A stretch of 50,554 bases of DNA, from positions 1 to 50,554 of the forward strand of contig JAPOYW010000327.1 of assembly GCA_026706425.1 (NCBI GenBank), written 5' to 3'. Shown piece after piece: positions 1 through 8,923 of the stretch (positions are counted from its first letter, which is position 1; every line of letters starts with the position of its first letter). Both the position numbers and the translations under genes were made by a program. The notes beneath the pieces were generated by a model that was not told where the DNA came from, ran no database searches, and was given only the letters and a program-made list of their open reading frames with translations. This stretch comes from Gammaproteobacteria bacterium (GTDB taxonomy: Bacteria; Pseudomonadota; Gammaproteobacteria; Pseudomonadales; Azotimanducaceae).

Positions 1-146
1 CTTCCCGTTCCTTGTTCCGTTACAAAGGAGCGTTGAGAAGCAGTGTGCCCCGGTGGTACGCGGATCGTCAAAAAGTATTTCTTTATCAGATGGTTAGAGA
101 ACTTCAAGCGAAGTCCTGAAACCCCCTAACACACCCCTTGAGCGCC

Positions 147-165
147 CTACCGGTCCGCGCGCACC
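147..165 (-). repeat. REP-like palindromic element, partial copy
   Basis: The 19-base core ctaccggtccgcgcgcacc here is identical to the core at 28394-28412. Both copies lie a few bases downstream of the stop codon of a minus-strand gene (envZ here, an amino-acid permease there). Only the core is shared with this copy, and the hairpin partner seen in the other copies is missing. The rest of bases 1-180 holds nothing else that I can identify. Confidence 0.5.
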
Positions 166-180
166 GTCAGCTACGCGGGC

Positions 181-1482
181 TTACGCTGGCGCGTGGGCCT
201 CGCCGATGGGGATGGCGACCCGCGCGTCGGTGCCGCCACCGGCGGCCCGCTCGAGCCTGATGTCCCAACCGTGCGCCTGACATAGCTGGCGGACGATCGC
301 GAGGCCCAGACCGCTGCCCCCGGTCGCCTGGCGCCGCGAACCGTCCAGGCGATAGAACGGCTGGAATACCTTTTCCCGATCGTGCTCGGGAATACCCGGA
401 CCGTGGTCCAGGACATGCACCACGACCCCGTCGGCGCCGTTGTCCACCATGATCTCGGCGCCGCCGCCGTGCTGCCGTGCGTTGACGACCAAGTTGGTGA
501 GGACGCGTTGGAAAGCCTCCGGCGCCAGGTTCACCTCGCCGAACGGGCCGTCACGCCACTCGACGCCGAGGTCGTCGTCGATGCCGGCGACCACGGACTC
601 GAGGTACGCCTCGAAATCCAGCGGGTGGGCGTCTTCGCCGGTCCCGCGCGCGAAACGCAGGGCGTTGGAGATCAGTTCCTCCATGGCGCTCAGGTTGCGT
701 TCGAAACGCGCCACGATCTCCCGGTCCACGTCGTCGGGCAATAGCTCCACGGCGAACCGCATGCGCGTGAGCGGCGTGCGCAGATCGTGGGAGATGCCGG
801 CGAGGAGCGTCGTGCGATTGGACAGCAGCTCGCTGACGTCACGCGCCATGGCATTGAAGCTCGCCGCGAGGGTGACCAGCTCGGCCGGGCCCTCCTCCGG
901 CAGCGGCGCAAACGGCTCGGCGCCGCGAAACGATTCCACCGCCCGGGCCGCCTCCGACAAGGGACCCGCCACCCGGCGGACGATGTGCACCGACGTCGCG
1001 AACACGATCACCGCCCCGATGAGGACGACGGAGATGATCACGTACAGCGGCTCGGAAGCCCGCCGCTCCGGCGAGATGCCGATCTGCAGGACAACGCCGC
1101 CCGCCGGGATGTCGGCCCACACGAGCCCGTCGCTTTCCATGAGCTGGACGGGTTCGCCCGAGCGCTGGCTCAATTTGCTCGCCAGCAACTCGTAGTAGGC
1201 GTTTCCGGTGTCGACGAACGGCAGTGGGCGCGGTTCCGCCAAGATGGTGAGATCGTGTTCCTGGAGCATCTCCAGGGCGAAGTAGAGTCGTGCCTCGGGC
1301 GAAAGCTCGACCCAGGTCTTCGCCGACAACACGATGAGACCGGCCTCGTCGTCCGCTGACCGGTCCTGAATGGGCCGGATGACGAACATCGCCAATGCCA
1401 GGATCGACGTCGCAGCGATTCCCGCCGCACTCAAACCGAGCACGATGTTCGTTCGCGAGAGGAGCGTAGAGGGCAATCTCAT
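181..1482 (-). CDS. envZ: EnvZ-like sensor histidine kinase
   Basis: Inner-membrane sensor kinase that autophosphorylates on His and passes the phosphate to the OmpR encoded upstream. The 433-residue protein has a first membrane segment at about residues 14-36, a periplasmic sensor region to about 147, a second membrane segment at about 148-167, a HAMP linker, and a dimerisation box SHDLRTPLTR with the phospho-accepting His232. The ATP-binding lobe has an N box around NLVVNARQHGG, a G1 box DHGPGIPEHD and a G2 region GGSGLGLAIV. Length and motif spacing match EnvZ (about 450 residues). I chose the ATG at 1482. A longer reading from a TTG at 1614 would add 44 Arg-rich residues before the membrane segment and is unlikely. 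The gene follows ompR in the usual order with about 130 bases between them. Confidence 0.9.
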   Translation of the reverse strand: MRLPSTLLSRTNIVLGLSAAGIAATSILALAMFVIRPIQDRSADDEAGLIVLSAKTWVELSPEARLYFALEMLQEHDLTILAEPRPLPFVDTGNAYYELLASKLSQRSGEPVQLMESDGLVWADIPAGGVVLQIGISPERRASEPLYVIISVVLIGAVIVFATSVHIVRRVAGPLSEAARAVESFRGAEPFAPLPEEGPAELVTLAASFNAMARDVSELLSNRTTLLAGISHDLRTPLTRMRFAVELLPDDVDREIVARFERNLSAMEELISNALRFARGTGEDAHPLDFEAYLESVVAGIDDDLGVEWRDGPFGEVNLAPEAFQRVLTNLVVNARQHGGGAEIMVDNGADGVVVHVLDHGPGIPEHDREKVFQPFYRLDGSRRQATGGSGLGLAIVRQLCQAHGWDIRLERAAGGGTDARVAIPIGEAHAPA

Positions 1483-1610
1483 CGCGCTCGCCGTTCGATC
1501 GCGTCGTGCGAGCGACGCGCCTGGTTGCTTGCCGGCGATTCTAGTATGCCGGCGGGCTGGGTGCTCTGACGCGTCGGGCGTCCGCCTGCTTGCTTTACGG
1601 CGTAGCCCCG

Positions 1611-2315
1611 TCAAGCGTCCGGGCAGAACATATAGCCCTTGCCCCAGACAGTGCGGATGTACGTCGGCGAGCCCGGGTTCGGTTCGATCTTGCTGCGCAA
1701 GCGCGTGATGCGCACGTCGATGCTGCGATCGAACGGCGACCGTTCCGCGCCGGTCAACAGGTCCAGAATGCGGTCCCGGTCGAGAACGCGATTGGGATGG
1801 CGCACGAGAATCGTCAGCAAGTCCAGTTCCCCGGAGGTCAACCCCACCGGGTCACCACCCCTGGACAGGCGCTGCGCATTGAGATCGAGACGGTACTCAC
1901 CGAACGACACGGCACCGCCGTCGCTCCCCTTGCCGTGCGCACGGCGCATGACCGCGCGGACACGCGCGAGCAACTCGCGCGGATTGAAGGGTTTGGCGAT
2001 GTAGTCGTCCGCGCCGACCTCGAGGCCGACAATGCGGTCAACGTCCTCGCCCTGAGCGGAGACGATGATGATCGGCGTGTTGGCATCCTGCTTCAGCCGC
2101 TTGGCGATCGACAGGCCATCCTCGCCGGGGAGCATCAAGTCCAGGATGACCAGGTCGATGTCCTCCGCGAGGAGCGCATCGTCCATCTCGACGCCATCGG
2201 CAACCGCAGTGATGTGGTAGCCCTGCTTCGTCAGGTACGCGGTGATGAGCTCTCGGAGTTCAGGGTCATCGTCAACGACAAGAAGCCGCGCACGGTCTTC
2301 GACCGCCTTGGCCAT
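1611..2315 (-). CDS. ompR: OmpR-family response regulator
   Basis: Cytoplasmic DNA-binding response regulator of 234 residues, partner of the EnvZ-like kinase. The receiver domain (about residues 9-125) shows the acidic pair D15/D16, the phospho-acceptor Asp59 in VILDLMLPGEDG and the conserved Lys in YIAKPFNPREL. A winged-helix trans_reg_C domain fills the C-terminal half, ending in the typical RSKIEPNPGSPTYIRTVWG wing. The ATG at 2315 shares one base with the TGA of the upstream small gene, so the two are probably translationally coupled. A TTG one codon earlier is possible but unnecessary. In this family OmpR controls outer-membrane porins and envelope stress genes. The targets here are unknown. 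Confidence 0.93.
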   Translation of the reverse strand: MAKAVEDRARLLVVDDDPELRELITAYLTKQGYHITAVADGVEMDDALLAEDIDLVILDLMLPGEDGLSIAKRLKQDANTPIIIVSAQGEDVDRIVGLEVGADDYIAKPFNPRELLARVRAVMRRAHGKGSDGGAVSFGEYRLDLNAQRLSRGGDPVGLTSGELDLLTILVRHPNRVLDRDRILDLLTGAERSPFDRSIDVRITRLRSKIEPNPGSPTYIRTVWGKGYMFCPDA

Positions 2316-2899
2316 CAAGTCCCACCATCCGGCTTGCCCGGGCGCTGGTGCGCCGATCCCGGCAATCGAACACTCGCCGGAGTCGGGTTACCCTCGGATC
2401 CGGCTTGTACCTTGAGACGGCGTTCGAAGCCGAGGCCATAGGCTCGAGGATCGTCGCGGGCGTCCGTGGTCGCCGCCGGCTGGGCCGTGACGCGCGTCAC
2501 CGTGCCGTCCCGATTGCGCACCACCTGTCCGAACCGGGCACTCGCGCCGATCGGGATCTCGGGAGCCCCGTCGGTGGCCATCAGCCGCTTGCGCACCTCA
2601 ACGAAAAACCACCGCTGTTCGTCTTGGTTCAAGGTTGCCCAACGGTCCGCGACGTCCGCCAACTGCTCGTTGCTGATCCCCGCAAAGGGGTTCGCCGAAA
2701 GGCCACCGGAGGCGACCGTGAGTGCGCGTGGCAACGGTGCTGAACTGGGCGCGGCGCCGGACGGCGTGTCGGCCGACCCGGTCGCGCTGGTCGCCACCAC
2801 TTCGGACGCCCGGCTGGCCAAGGCCAAGGTCAAGACGAGCGCGGAAGCCACCGCGACTCGCACGGTCATCCGGCGTTCAGTGGGCACTCGACTTGCCAT
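2315..2899 (-). CDS. secreted hypothetical protein upstream of ompR
   Basis: Not recognised. The protein is about 194 residues with an N-terminal hydrophobic segment (about residues 15-28, VAVASALVLTLALAS) followed by an Ala/Ser/Thr-rich stretch, which reads as a Sec signal peptide and linker, so a periplasmic location is likely. The middle part, with NEQLADVADRWATLNQDEQRWFFVEVRKR, is charged and probably helical. The tail is Pro/Arg-rich and looks disordered. The ATG at 2899 has a weak GGTGA upstream. The ATG at 2869 would also leave a signal peptide. Because it is the first gene before ompR-envZ and overlaps the ompR start, it may be an accessory or target of that system. That is inference from position only. 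Confidence 0.65.
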   Translation of the reverse strand: MASRVPTERRMTVRVAVASALVLTLALASRASEVVATSATGSADTPSGAAPSSAPLPRALTVASGGLSANPFAGISNEQLADVADRWATLNQDEQRWFFVEVRKRLMATDGAPEIPIGASARFGQVVRNRDGTVTRVTAQPAATTDARDDPRAYGLGFERRLKVQAGSEGNPTPASVRLPGSAHQRPGKPDGGT

Positions 2900-2982
2900 G
2901 CGTTCACCGTGCCGCCCCCACGACGGGTGAGTGTCACCGACAACGGTTTCCTGCCCATTGCCGCACAGTATCAAGATGTAAC

Positions 2983-3016
2983 GAAGCCGGCGACCGCTTT
3001 CGTGGTCGCCGGCTTC
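2983..3016 (-). terminator. strong hairpin, probable thiolase-gene terminator
   Basis: A perfect 13-bp inverted repeat (2983-2995 and 3004-3016) with an 8-base loop lies about 50 bases after the thiolase stop codon. The minus-strand exit is only moderately T-rich (GTTACATCTT), so termination efficiency is uncertain. No other function fits the position between two minus-strand transcription units. Confidence 0.6.
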
Positions 3017-3068
3017 TCATTCACGAGCGCTCGAACGCAGGGCATTCGAGCGATGTCGTGGCGAAGTG

Positions 3069-4256
3069 TCAGGCGCGCTCGAAGAGCCCGGCCGCGCCCT
3101 GACCGCCGCCGATGCACATCGTCACCACGCCGTAGCGTTGCTGGCGACGCTCGAGTTCGCGCAGGATCGTGCCCGTGCAGCGCGAGCCCGTCATGCCGAA
3201 CGGGTGGCCGATCGAGATGCTGCCGCCGTTGACGTTGTACTTCTCGTTGTCGAGGTCGAGTTCGTTCCGGCAGTAGACGCATTGCGATGCGAACGCCTCG
3301 TTCAGTTCCCACAGGTCGACGTCGTCCTTGCGCAGCCCCGCATTCTCGAGGAGCCTAGGGATGGCAAACACCGGTCCGATGCCCATCTCGTCGGGCTCGC
3401 AGGCCGCGACGGTGAAGCCCCGGTAGACGCCCATCGGCTTGAGCCCGAGTTGATTCGCCCGGTCGGCGCTCATCAACAGGGTCATGGAGGCGCCGTCCGA
3501 TAGCTGCGATGCATTGCCCGCGGTCACGGTGCCGTCTTCCTCGAAGGCCGGCGGCAGTCCGGCCAGGCCCTCGATGGTGGAATTGGGCCGGTTGCATTCG
3601 TCCCGATCCACGACCACCTCGGAGAAACTCTCTTCGCCGGTTTCCCGGTCGACCACCTTCATGGTCGCCGTCATCGGCACGATCTCGTCGCCGATCCAGC
3701 CGGCGGACTGCGCCTTGGCGTAGCGAAGCTGGCTTTGCAGCGCGTACTCGTCCTGCATCTCGCGGGTGACCTGGTAGCGGCGCGCGACCACCTCGGCGGT
3801 GTTGCCCATGGCCATGAAGATCGCCGGCTTCTCGTCGACCAACCGCTTGTTGCGGGTGTCGCCACCACGCGGGGAGCGCGTGGCACCGGAGATCGAATCG
3901 ACACCGCCAGCCATCGCGATGTCGGTCTGACCGGAGGCGATCTGGTTGGAGGCGATGGCGATGGATTGCAGGCCGGAAGAGCAGAACCGGTTGATGGTCA
4001 TCCCGGCCGTCGTGATCGGCAGCTTGGACAAAACGACGGCCAGCCGCGCCAGGTTGCCGTCCTGTTCACCGGTGTGGTTGGCGGCACCGACGACGACGTC
4101 CTCGACCTCTTCAGCCGCGACGTTGGGATTGCGTTCCAGGAGCGCGTCGATGCAGTGCGCCAGCATGTCATCGGAACGCGTCAGGTTGAAGCTGCCGCGA
4201 TGGGACTTCGCAAGCCCCGTGCGGACGCTGTCTACGACTACGACTTCTCGTGCCAT
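3069..4256 (-). CDS. acetyl-CoA C-acyltransferase (thiolase)
   Basis: Degradative-type thiolase of 395 residues, expected to cleave 3-ketoacyl-CoA with CoA to acetyl-CoA and a shortened acyl-CoA in beta-oxidation. The nucleophilic Cys92 is in NRFCSSGLQS, the active-site His351 in GHPFGMTGSR, and the second catalytic Cys381 in CIGGGQGAAG. These are the full thiolase set at normal spacing, and the length matches the family. No hydratase/dehydrogenase partner (FadB) is adjacent, so the pathway (fatty acid, aromatic or steroid side chain) cannot be decided and no symbol is given. The ATG at 4256 has an AGGGGA ribosome site upstream. The gene stands alone between a hairpin terminator and a TBDR gene. 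Confidence 0.92.
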   Translation of the reverse strand: MAREVVVVDSVRTGLAKSHRGSFNLTRSDDMLAHCIDALLERNPNVAAEEVEDVVVGAANHTGEQDGNLARLAVVLSKLPITTAGMTINRFCSSGLQSIAIASNQIASGQTDIAMAGGVDSISGATRSPRGGDTRNKRLVDEKPAIFMAMGNTAEVVARRYQVTREMQDEYALQSQLRYAKAQSAGWIGDEIVPMTATMKVVDRETGEESFSEVVVDRDECNRPNSTIEGLAGLPPAFEEDGTVTAGNASQLSDGASMTLLMSADRANQLGLKPMGVYRGFTVAACEPDEMGIGPVFAIPRLLENAGLRKDDVDLWELNEAFASQCVYCRNELDLDNEKYNVNGGSISIGHPFGMTGSRCTGTILRELERRQQRYGVVTMCIGGGQGAAGLFERA

Positions 4257-4421
4257 TCGTGATTCCCCTCAACAAAAGGTTTTAGGCCGACTCGACCGTC
4301 GAGCCGGCGAAGTTCACAAGCGTACCCATATCCGCGCGACGTTATCAACCGCGCCCTGATTGAGCCGCCACGCCGCCCGCAAGTCGGATGGACTCGCGGA
4401 CGGCGCTGTACCACCGTGGCG

Positions 4422-7400
4422 TCAGTTGCCCATGTAATAGGTCACACCGAGCTTGACGATGCGCCCGAACGGATTGTGCGTGAACGCGTCGTAGTTCATC
4501 TCGATCCCGGTGAACGGCGGGTCCTCATCCGAGATGTTCAAGACCGACGCCCACACGTCGAGGCGCTCGGACGCCAGGGCGACGTTGACGTGCAGGTCGT
4601 GCGTCAGTTGCTCCTCCACGGTGACGTCCGCGGTGTCGCGTTCGTACTCGTCGACGTAGTTGGCCCGGTAGCGGACGTTCACGGGACCAACGGCGTAGTT
4701 GATCATCGCCCGCCCTTTCCACTCGACCAGCGACCGCGCCAGCGACGTGCCGTAGTTCATGCTGCCGAGCGCGTCGTAGGCATCGCCGAGGACCCAGGCA
4801 TCGATCTCGTAGCCGAGGATCTGGGTACCGGTCACGCCGAACGTAGCAATCCCCGGCCCGACCGGCAACGCGTAACGGGCCGTGAAGTCCACGCCGTCCG
4901 TCTTTATGTCGGGCCCATTGACGATGTACACATCGATGATCTCGAGGTTGGTCGGCGCCGGCGGGCCCCCGAAGGCGAGTCGGTCGAAGTAAGGACTCGA
5001 CGGGTCGCATGCTCCGGGACAGGCTGCCCCTAGGACGGCGCCGAACGGCTCGGTAACCAGCGGCTTCTCGAAGTCGTACGACCAGTAGTCGAGCGTCACG
5101 AACAGGTTGTCGTCGCCAAGCAACAGCCCGTCGTGGTCGACGAGAAGGCCGACGTTCACCGTGGTCGCTTCCTCCGGCTGGAGATCCGGGTTGCCCTTGG
5201 TGTCCACGCGCTTGAAGGCACCGGTCGCCCCGACGAACTGCAGGCTATTGGACGAGTCGTCGGCCACCGTCTGATTGAGCGTCGGCCCGCGGAACGTGGT
5301 GCCGAGCGAAGCGCGGAAGCCGATGCTCGGCGTCGCTTGCCAGCGGATGGCCGCCTTGGGATCGAGGCTCGACCCCGTCGCACTCCCGTAGTCCTCGTAG
5401 CGAAGCGAGAGTTGCGCTTCCAGCGTGCTGGCCAAGGGAAGCTGCAACTCGCCGAAGAACGCGTAGATGTTCCGGTCCTGGTCGATGTCGGTACTCGGCG
5501 GCAGGAATCCGAAGAGGCCATTGCGGTCGGTCGTGCAGTTCCTGATTTCCGGTCCGGCCGCGCACGGGAAGAGGTCGAAATCGTTGATGTCCCATGGTCC
5601 GCTCTGGTAGCTCTCGCTGCGCCAGTGCGCTCCCGCTGCGTAACTCACCTCGCCGCCGGGGAGCGTGAACGCCAAGGGACCGCCAATCACACCTTCGAGC
5701 ACGAGGAGCGAGGTCTCGCCGGTGCCGCCGAGTTCGGTCAGCAGGTAGTCGTAGAGGTCCTGGTTGTTGAGCGCGGGGTTGAAGGTGGGGTTGTTGGCGA
5801 TGCCGTTCTTGACCTGTGGATGCGATCCGCGCATCGAGTTGGAGAAGGGGATCCAGTACCGGCAAGGGCCTTGCCCCGCGTGCGCCATCACGGTCTCCAG
5901 CGAGAAGACGAGGTTGCCGTTCGCGTCGTACTCGTTCGGCACAGCGGCTTCGCACTCGAACCCGCCGAGGCCCTGTCTCGCGCGCGCGTCCCGGTAAACC
6001 ATGGTGTCGGCGCCGCCTGAATAGCGTTCGGATCCCGAATAGACGGCCGACAGGGTCCAGTCGTAGCGCTCGGTCGAGCCGTCGAGCGCGACTTCCAGGC
6101 GCCAAAGGTCGTTTTCGCGCGGGTGGTCGCGCAAGGGGCCGTCCTGCCCGAAGGTGCGACCGTAGAACCACGCCACCTCCTGCCACTCGGTCGGGATGCC
6201 CGCTGCGTCCTGGGCCGGATCGCCCGCCCAGCCGCAGTAGCTCGCGCCGCACCACGCCAAGTCGCCGTAGAGGTCGGGATACCTGCTCGCCATGTCGACG
6301 AGCCCCGGGTTGTTCGCGCGGATGGTGCGGTTTGCGTCGATCAGCCGGTTCGGCGGGTACGACGGCGAGGTGTTCCACCCCGGCACGTCGCTGTCGGTCA
6401 TCAGGAAGTTCGCGCTCAACGTGGTGTTGTCGTCGATCTCCCACGAACCCTCGGTCAGCCACTGCCATCGCTGCGCTTCCTCGGCGATATTGTCGAAGGC
6501 CGTGTACTGGAAACGGCAGAAGCCACCCAAGGGGTTCTGCGGAAGAACCGTGGTTCGGGTACCGCCGAGCACCTCGCAGTTGGGGTCGACGATGCCGCCG
6601 AGGAGCAAGCCGGTGAAGCCACCGAGGCCGGCCGCGGACAAGCCGTTCCAAGTCCGCAGCGGGACCACCACGGAAGGCCGGCCGACGGACGACCATCCCC
6701 CGGTGGGGCTGTCGGCGTACGGCAGAACCGCCCAGTCCCGATCCGATAGCGTCAGTTCGCCCCGCTCGATGTGGCTGAAGGAAGTGACCAGGTGGCCGCG
6801 ACCATCGGCGAATTCCCGACCCCAGATGATCCCCAGTTCCGTGTCGCCGTCGGATGCGTCGATCACCTTGTGGTTGGCCGACGCCTCGAAGCCGACGAAG
6901 TCGCTGCGGGTGATGAAGTTCATCACCCCGGCGATGGCGTCCGACCCGTAGGTCGCGGCGGCGCCGTCACGCAGGATCTCCACGCGTTCTATGGCAACCG
7001 AGGGGATGACGTTGACGTCCACCAGCAACTGCGCCTGGGCGCCGATCGCGTGCGGGGACCAGGTCGTGCGGCGGCCGTTGATCAGCACCAGCGACCGGCT
7101 CGGGCCGAGGCCCCGAATGTTGACCGTGGCCCGGTCCGCGCCGGCGCCGGCCTGGAATTGGTCGGTTTCGCCGTCGGCCCCTTGGCTGAACGACAGGTTC
7201 TTGACCAGGTCGAGGACCGTGGGCGTGCCTTCGTTGACGAGTTCGTCGCGGGTGAATGTCGTGACCGGCAAGGGCGCATCTTCCGGCGTTCCTTTGATGT
7301 AGGAGCCCGTGACGATGACCTCTTCGACGGTCTCGTCGGGCGGCTCCGCGGATGTGTTGTCCTGTCCGTGTGCGCTCAATGTCGCGATCACCGAGAAAGC

Positions 7401-7457
7401 GAACGCGCACGACAGTGCGACTCGGGCCGACCGGCCCAATTCGGGGGTACTACTCAT
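4422..7457 (-). CDS. TonB-dependent outer-membrane receptor, 1011 aa
   Basis: Outer-membrane beta-barrel transporter powered by TonB/ExbBD. A signal peptide (about residues 1-31) precedes a TonB box EEVIVTG (about 45-51), a plug domain with RGLGPSRSLVLINGRR and YGSDAIAGVMNF, and a long barrel. The C-terminus ends with an aromatic beta strand (KLGVTYYMGN), as expected for BAM-assembled porin-like proteins. The GSYIKGTPEDAPLPV plug start and the length near 1000 residues fit the large substrate-unassigned receptors common in marine Gammaproteobacteria. The substrate is unknown. The gene is divergent from the biotin operon across a 260-base region with an inverted repeat, but that alone does not show a role in biotin uptake. 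Confidence 0.93.
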   Translation of the reverse strand: MSSTPELGRSARVALSCAFAFSVIATLSAHGQDNTSAEPPDETVEEVIVTGSYIKGTPEDAPLPVTTFTRDELVNEGTPTVLDLVKNLSFSQGADGETDQFQAGAGADRATVNIRGLGPSRSLVLINGRRTTWSPHAIGAQAQLLVDVNVIPSVAIERVEILRDGAAATYGSDAIAGVMNFITRSDFVGFEASANHKVIDASDGDTELGIIWGREFADGRGHLVTSFSHIERGELTLSDRDWAVLPYADSPTGGWSSVGRPSVVVPLRTWNGLSAAGLGGFTGLLLGGIVDPNCEVLGGTRTTVLPQNPLGGFCRFQYTAFDNIAEEAQRWQWLTEGSWEIDDNTTLSANFLMTDSDVPGWNTSPSYPPNRLIDANRTIRANNPGLVDMASRYPDLYGDLAWCGASYCGWAGDPAQDAAGIPTEWQEVAWFYGRTFGQDGPLRDHPRENDLWRLEVALDGSTERYDWTLSAVYSGSERYSGGADTMVYRDARARQGLGGFECEAAVPNEYDANGNLVFSLETVMAHAGQGPCRYWIPFSNSMRGSHPQVKNGIANNPTFNPALNNQDLYDYLLTELGGTGETSLLVLEGVIGGPLAFTLPGGEVSYAAGAHWRSESYQSGPWDINDFDLFPCAAGPEIRNCTTDRNGLFGFLPPSTDIDQDRNIYAFFGELQLPLASTLEAQLSLRYEDYGSATGSSLDPKAAIRWQATPSIGFRASLGTTFRGPTLNQTVADDSSNSLQFVGATGAFKRVDTKGNPDLQPEEATTVNVGLLVDHDGLLLGDDNLFVTLDYWSYDFEKPLVTEPFGAVLGAACPGACDPSSPYFDRLAFGGPPAPTNLEIIDVYIVNGPDIKTDGVDFTARYALPVGPGIATFGVTGTQILGYEIDAWVLGDAYDALGSMNYGTSLARSLVEWKGRAMINYAVGPVNVRYRANYVDEYERDTADVTVEEQLTHDLHVNVALASERLDVWASVLNISDEDPPFTGIEMNYDAFTHNPFGRIVKLGVTYYMGN

Positions 7458-7560
7458 GGGATGTGCCTCGCAAGGTTGGTTGAGTGACTACGGGCGTACC
7501 GCCTCCACAAACGGCGGCCACCCCAGCTCAGGCGCGGACCATAACCGAGTTTTCCCTGCT

Positions 7561-7596
7561 CTGCGACCCTAGGGAACCCAGCCCCTAGGATCGCAG
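7561..7596. promoter_or_regulatory. inverted repeat between TBDR and bioF, candidate operator
   Basis: ctgcgaccctagg (7561-7573) and cctaggatcgcag (7584-7596) form a 13-bp inverted repeat with one mismatch and a 10-base spacer. It lies between divergent genes, about 100 bases from the TBDR start and 120 bases from the bioF start, so it cannot be a terminator of either. It does not resemble the BirA operator (TTGTAAACC-type). Confidence 0.45.
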
Positions 7597-7659
7597 TTGG
7601 TAGTGCACGCTGCGGCGGGACGTGCGCGCGTTCTGCGCCACGGTTATTCTCCTAGCGTT

Positions 7660-7696
7660 GTTGAGCAAGTCCTTCTTTTCGGTTGAGCAAGCCCTT
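7660..7696 (+). repeat. 15-base direct repeat in the bioF leader
   Basis: gttgagcaagtcctt (7660-7674) recurs as gttgagcaagccctt (7682-7696), 14 of 15 bases identical with 22-base periodicity, just before the bioF start. Two-turn spacing of direct repeats is typical of sites bound by one regulator on one face of DNA. The regulator is unknown. Confidence 0.4.
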
Positions 7697-7717
7697 GGAA
7701 ACGCACGGCGGCGAGAC

Positions 7718-8923
7718 ATGACTATGCGCCACGGACGGGGATTCGACGATCTCGAGAGCCGCCTTGCCGACCTTCGCCGCCGGGACATGTACCGCGTCCG
7801 GCGCAATCTCGAGGGACCGCAGGGGCGCGAGGTCACCCTTGAGGGCCATGCGTTCCTCAACTTCAGCAGCAACGACTACCTCGGGCTTGCCGGCGACCCG
7901 CGCGTGGCGGAAGCCTTCAAGCGCGGCATCGACCGGTGGGGAACCGGAACCGGCGCGTCGCACCTGATCTCCGGCCACACCGCCGCGCACGAGGAACTCG
8001 AGGAAGCCCTCGCCGCGTTCACCGGCCGGCCCAGGGCGCTGCTCTACGGGAGCGGCTACGCGGCCAATGTCGGCGTCATCAACGCCCTGTTGAGCGTCGG
8101 CGATTTCGTTTTCCAGGATCGGCTGAACCACGCATCGCTCCTGGACGGCGGCTGGATCAGCCGCGCCACGTTCACATGGTTCGAGCACGGCGACAGCGCC
8201 GATCTCGAAGCCAAGCTCGCCGCAGTCGACCACGAACCCACGCGCAAGCTAATCGTCAGCGACGGCACGTTCAGCATGGACGGGGACGCGTGCCGCCTGG
8301 ACGAACTGGTGGCCGCGTCGGCCCGCCACCGTGCCTGGGTCCTGATCGACGACGCCCACGGCATGGGTGTGCACGGCCGCAGCGGCGTGGGCGTGGTGGA
8401 TCCGGAACGCTACGCCACGACCGATGTGCCGGTACTGGTTGGCACGCTGGGCAAGGCTTTCGGGACGGCTGGCGCATTCGTCGCCGGCGAGGACGCGCTG
8501 ATCGAGACGCTGATCCAGCGCTCCCGCAACTACATCTTCACCACCGCCATGCCCAGCGCGCTGGCCGTTGCGACGCAGAAGAGCCTCGAGATCGCCGTCA
8601 CCGAGGACTGGCGACGCGAACACCTCGTGACCTTGATCGACCGCTTCCGGGCCGGCACCCGCGATCTCGGCTTCGACCTCTTGCCATCGACGTCGCCAAT
8701 TCAGCCCTTGGTCGTGGGCGATCCGGCGCGCGCCCTGGGCTTGAGCCGCGCGCTCAAGCAACGCGGTTTCTTGATTGGCGCCATTCGGCCACCCACCGTG
8801 CCGGAAGGGACGTCGCGGCTGCGCGTCACGCTGACGGCGGCGCATAGCGTGGCGGATGTCGACAGCCTACTCGATACCTTAAGCACACTCGCCGCCTGCT
8901 GGTCGCGCGCCTCGGCGAGTTGA
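7718..8923 (+). CDS. bioF: 8-amino-7-oxononanoate synthase
   Basis: PLP-dependent alpha-oxoamine synthase that condenses pimeloyl-ACP (or -CoA) with alanine to give 8-amino-7-oxononanoate, the first step in building the biotin rings. The 401-residue protein has the family signature: FSSNDYLGLAGDPRV near the N-terminus, GTGASHLISGHTAAH, DDAHGMGVHG and the PLP-binding Lys246 in GTLGKAFG. The ATG at 7718 follows GGCGAG. Longer readings begin in the repeat-bearing leader and add a non-homologous hydrophobic stretch. It starts a bioF-bioD-bioA operon. Its TGA overlaps the bioD start by one base. No bioB, bioC or bioH is in the window. Confidence 0.94.
   Translation: MTMRHGRGFDDLESRLADLRRRDMYRVRRNLEGPQGREVTLEGHAFLNFSSNDYLGLAGDPRVAEAFKRGIDRWGTGTGASHLISGHTAAHEELEEALAAFTGRPRALLYGSGYAANVGVINALLSVGDFVFQDRLNHASLLDGGWISRATFTWFEHGDSADLEAKLAAVDHEPTRKLIVSDGTFSMDGDACRLDELVAASARHRAWVLIDDAHGMGVHGRSGVGVVDPERYATTDVPVLVGTLGKAFGTAGAFVAGEDALIETLIQRSRNYIFTTAMPSALAVATQKSLEIAVTEDWRREHLVTLIDRFRAGTRDLGFDLLPSTSPIQPLVVGDPARALGLSRALKQRGFLIGAIRPPTVPEGTSRLRVTLTAAHSVADVDSLLDTLSTLAACWSRASAS

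Noticed and set aside
1483..1614. EnvZ start at the TTG at 1614 overlapping the ompR stop
   Set aside because: It would add 44 Arg-rich residues before the membrane segment. The ATG at 1482 gives the normal EnvZ N-terminus.
5245..6696. Long alternative minus-strand frame within the first TBDR gene
   Set aside because: The composition (Arg, Pro, Gly) is typical of a shifted frame in GC-rich DNA, and the TBDR frame is intact over the same bases.
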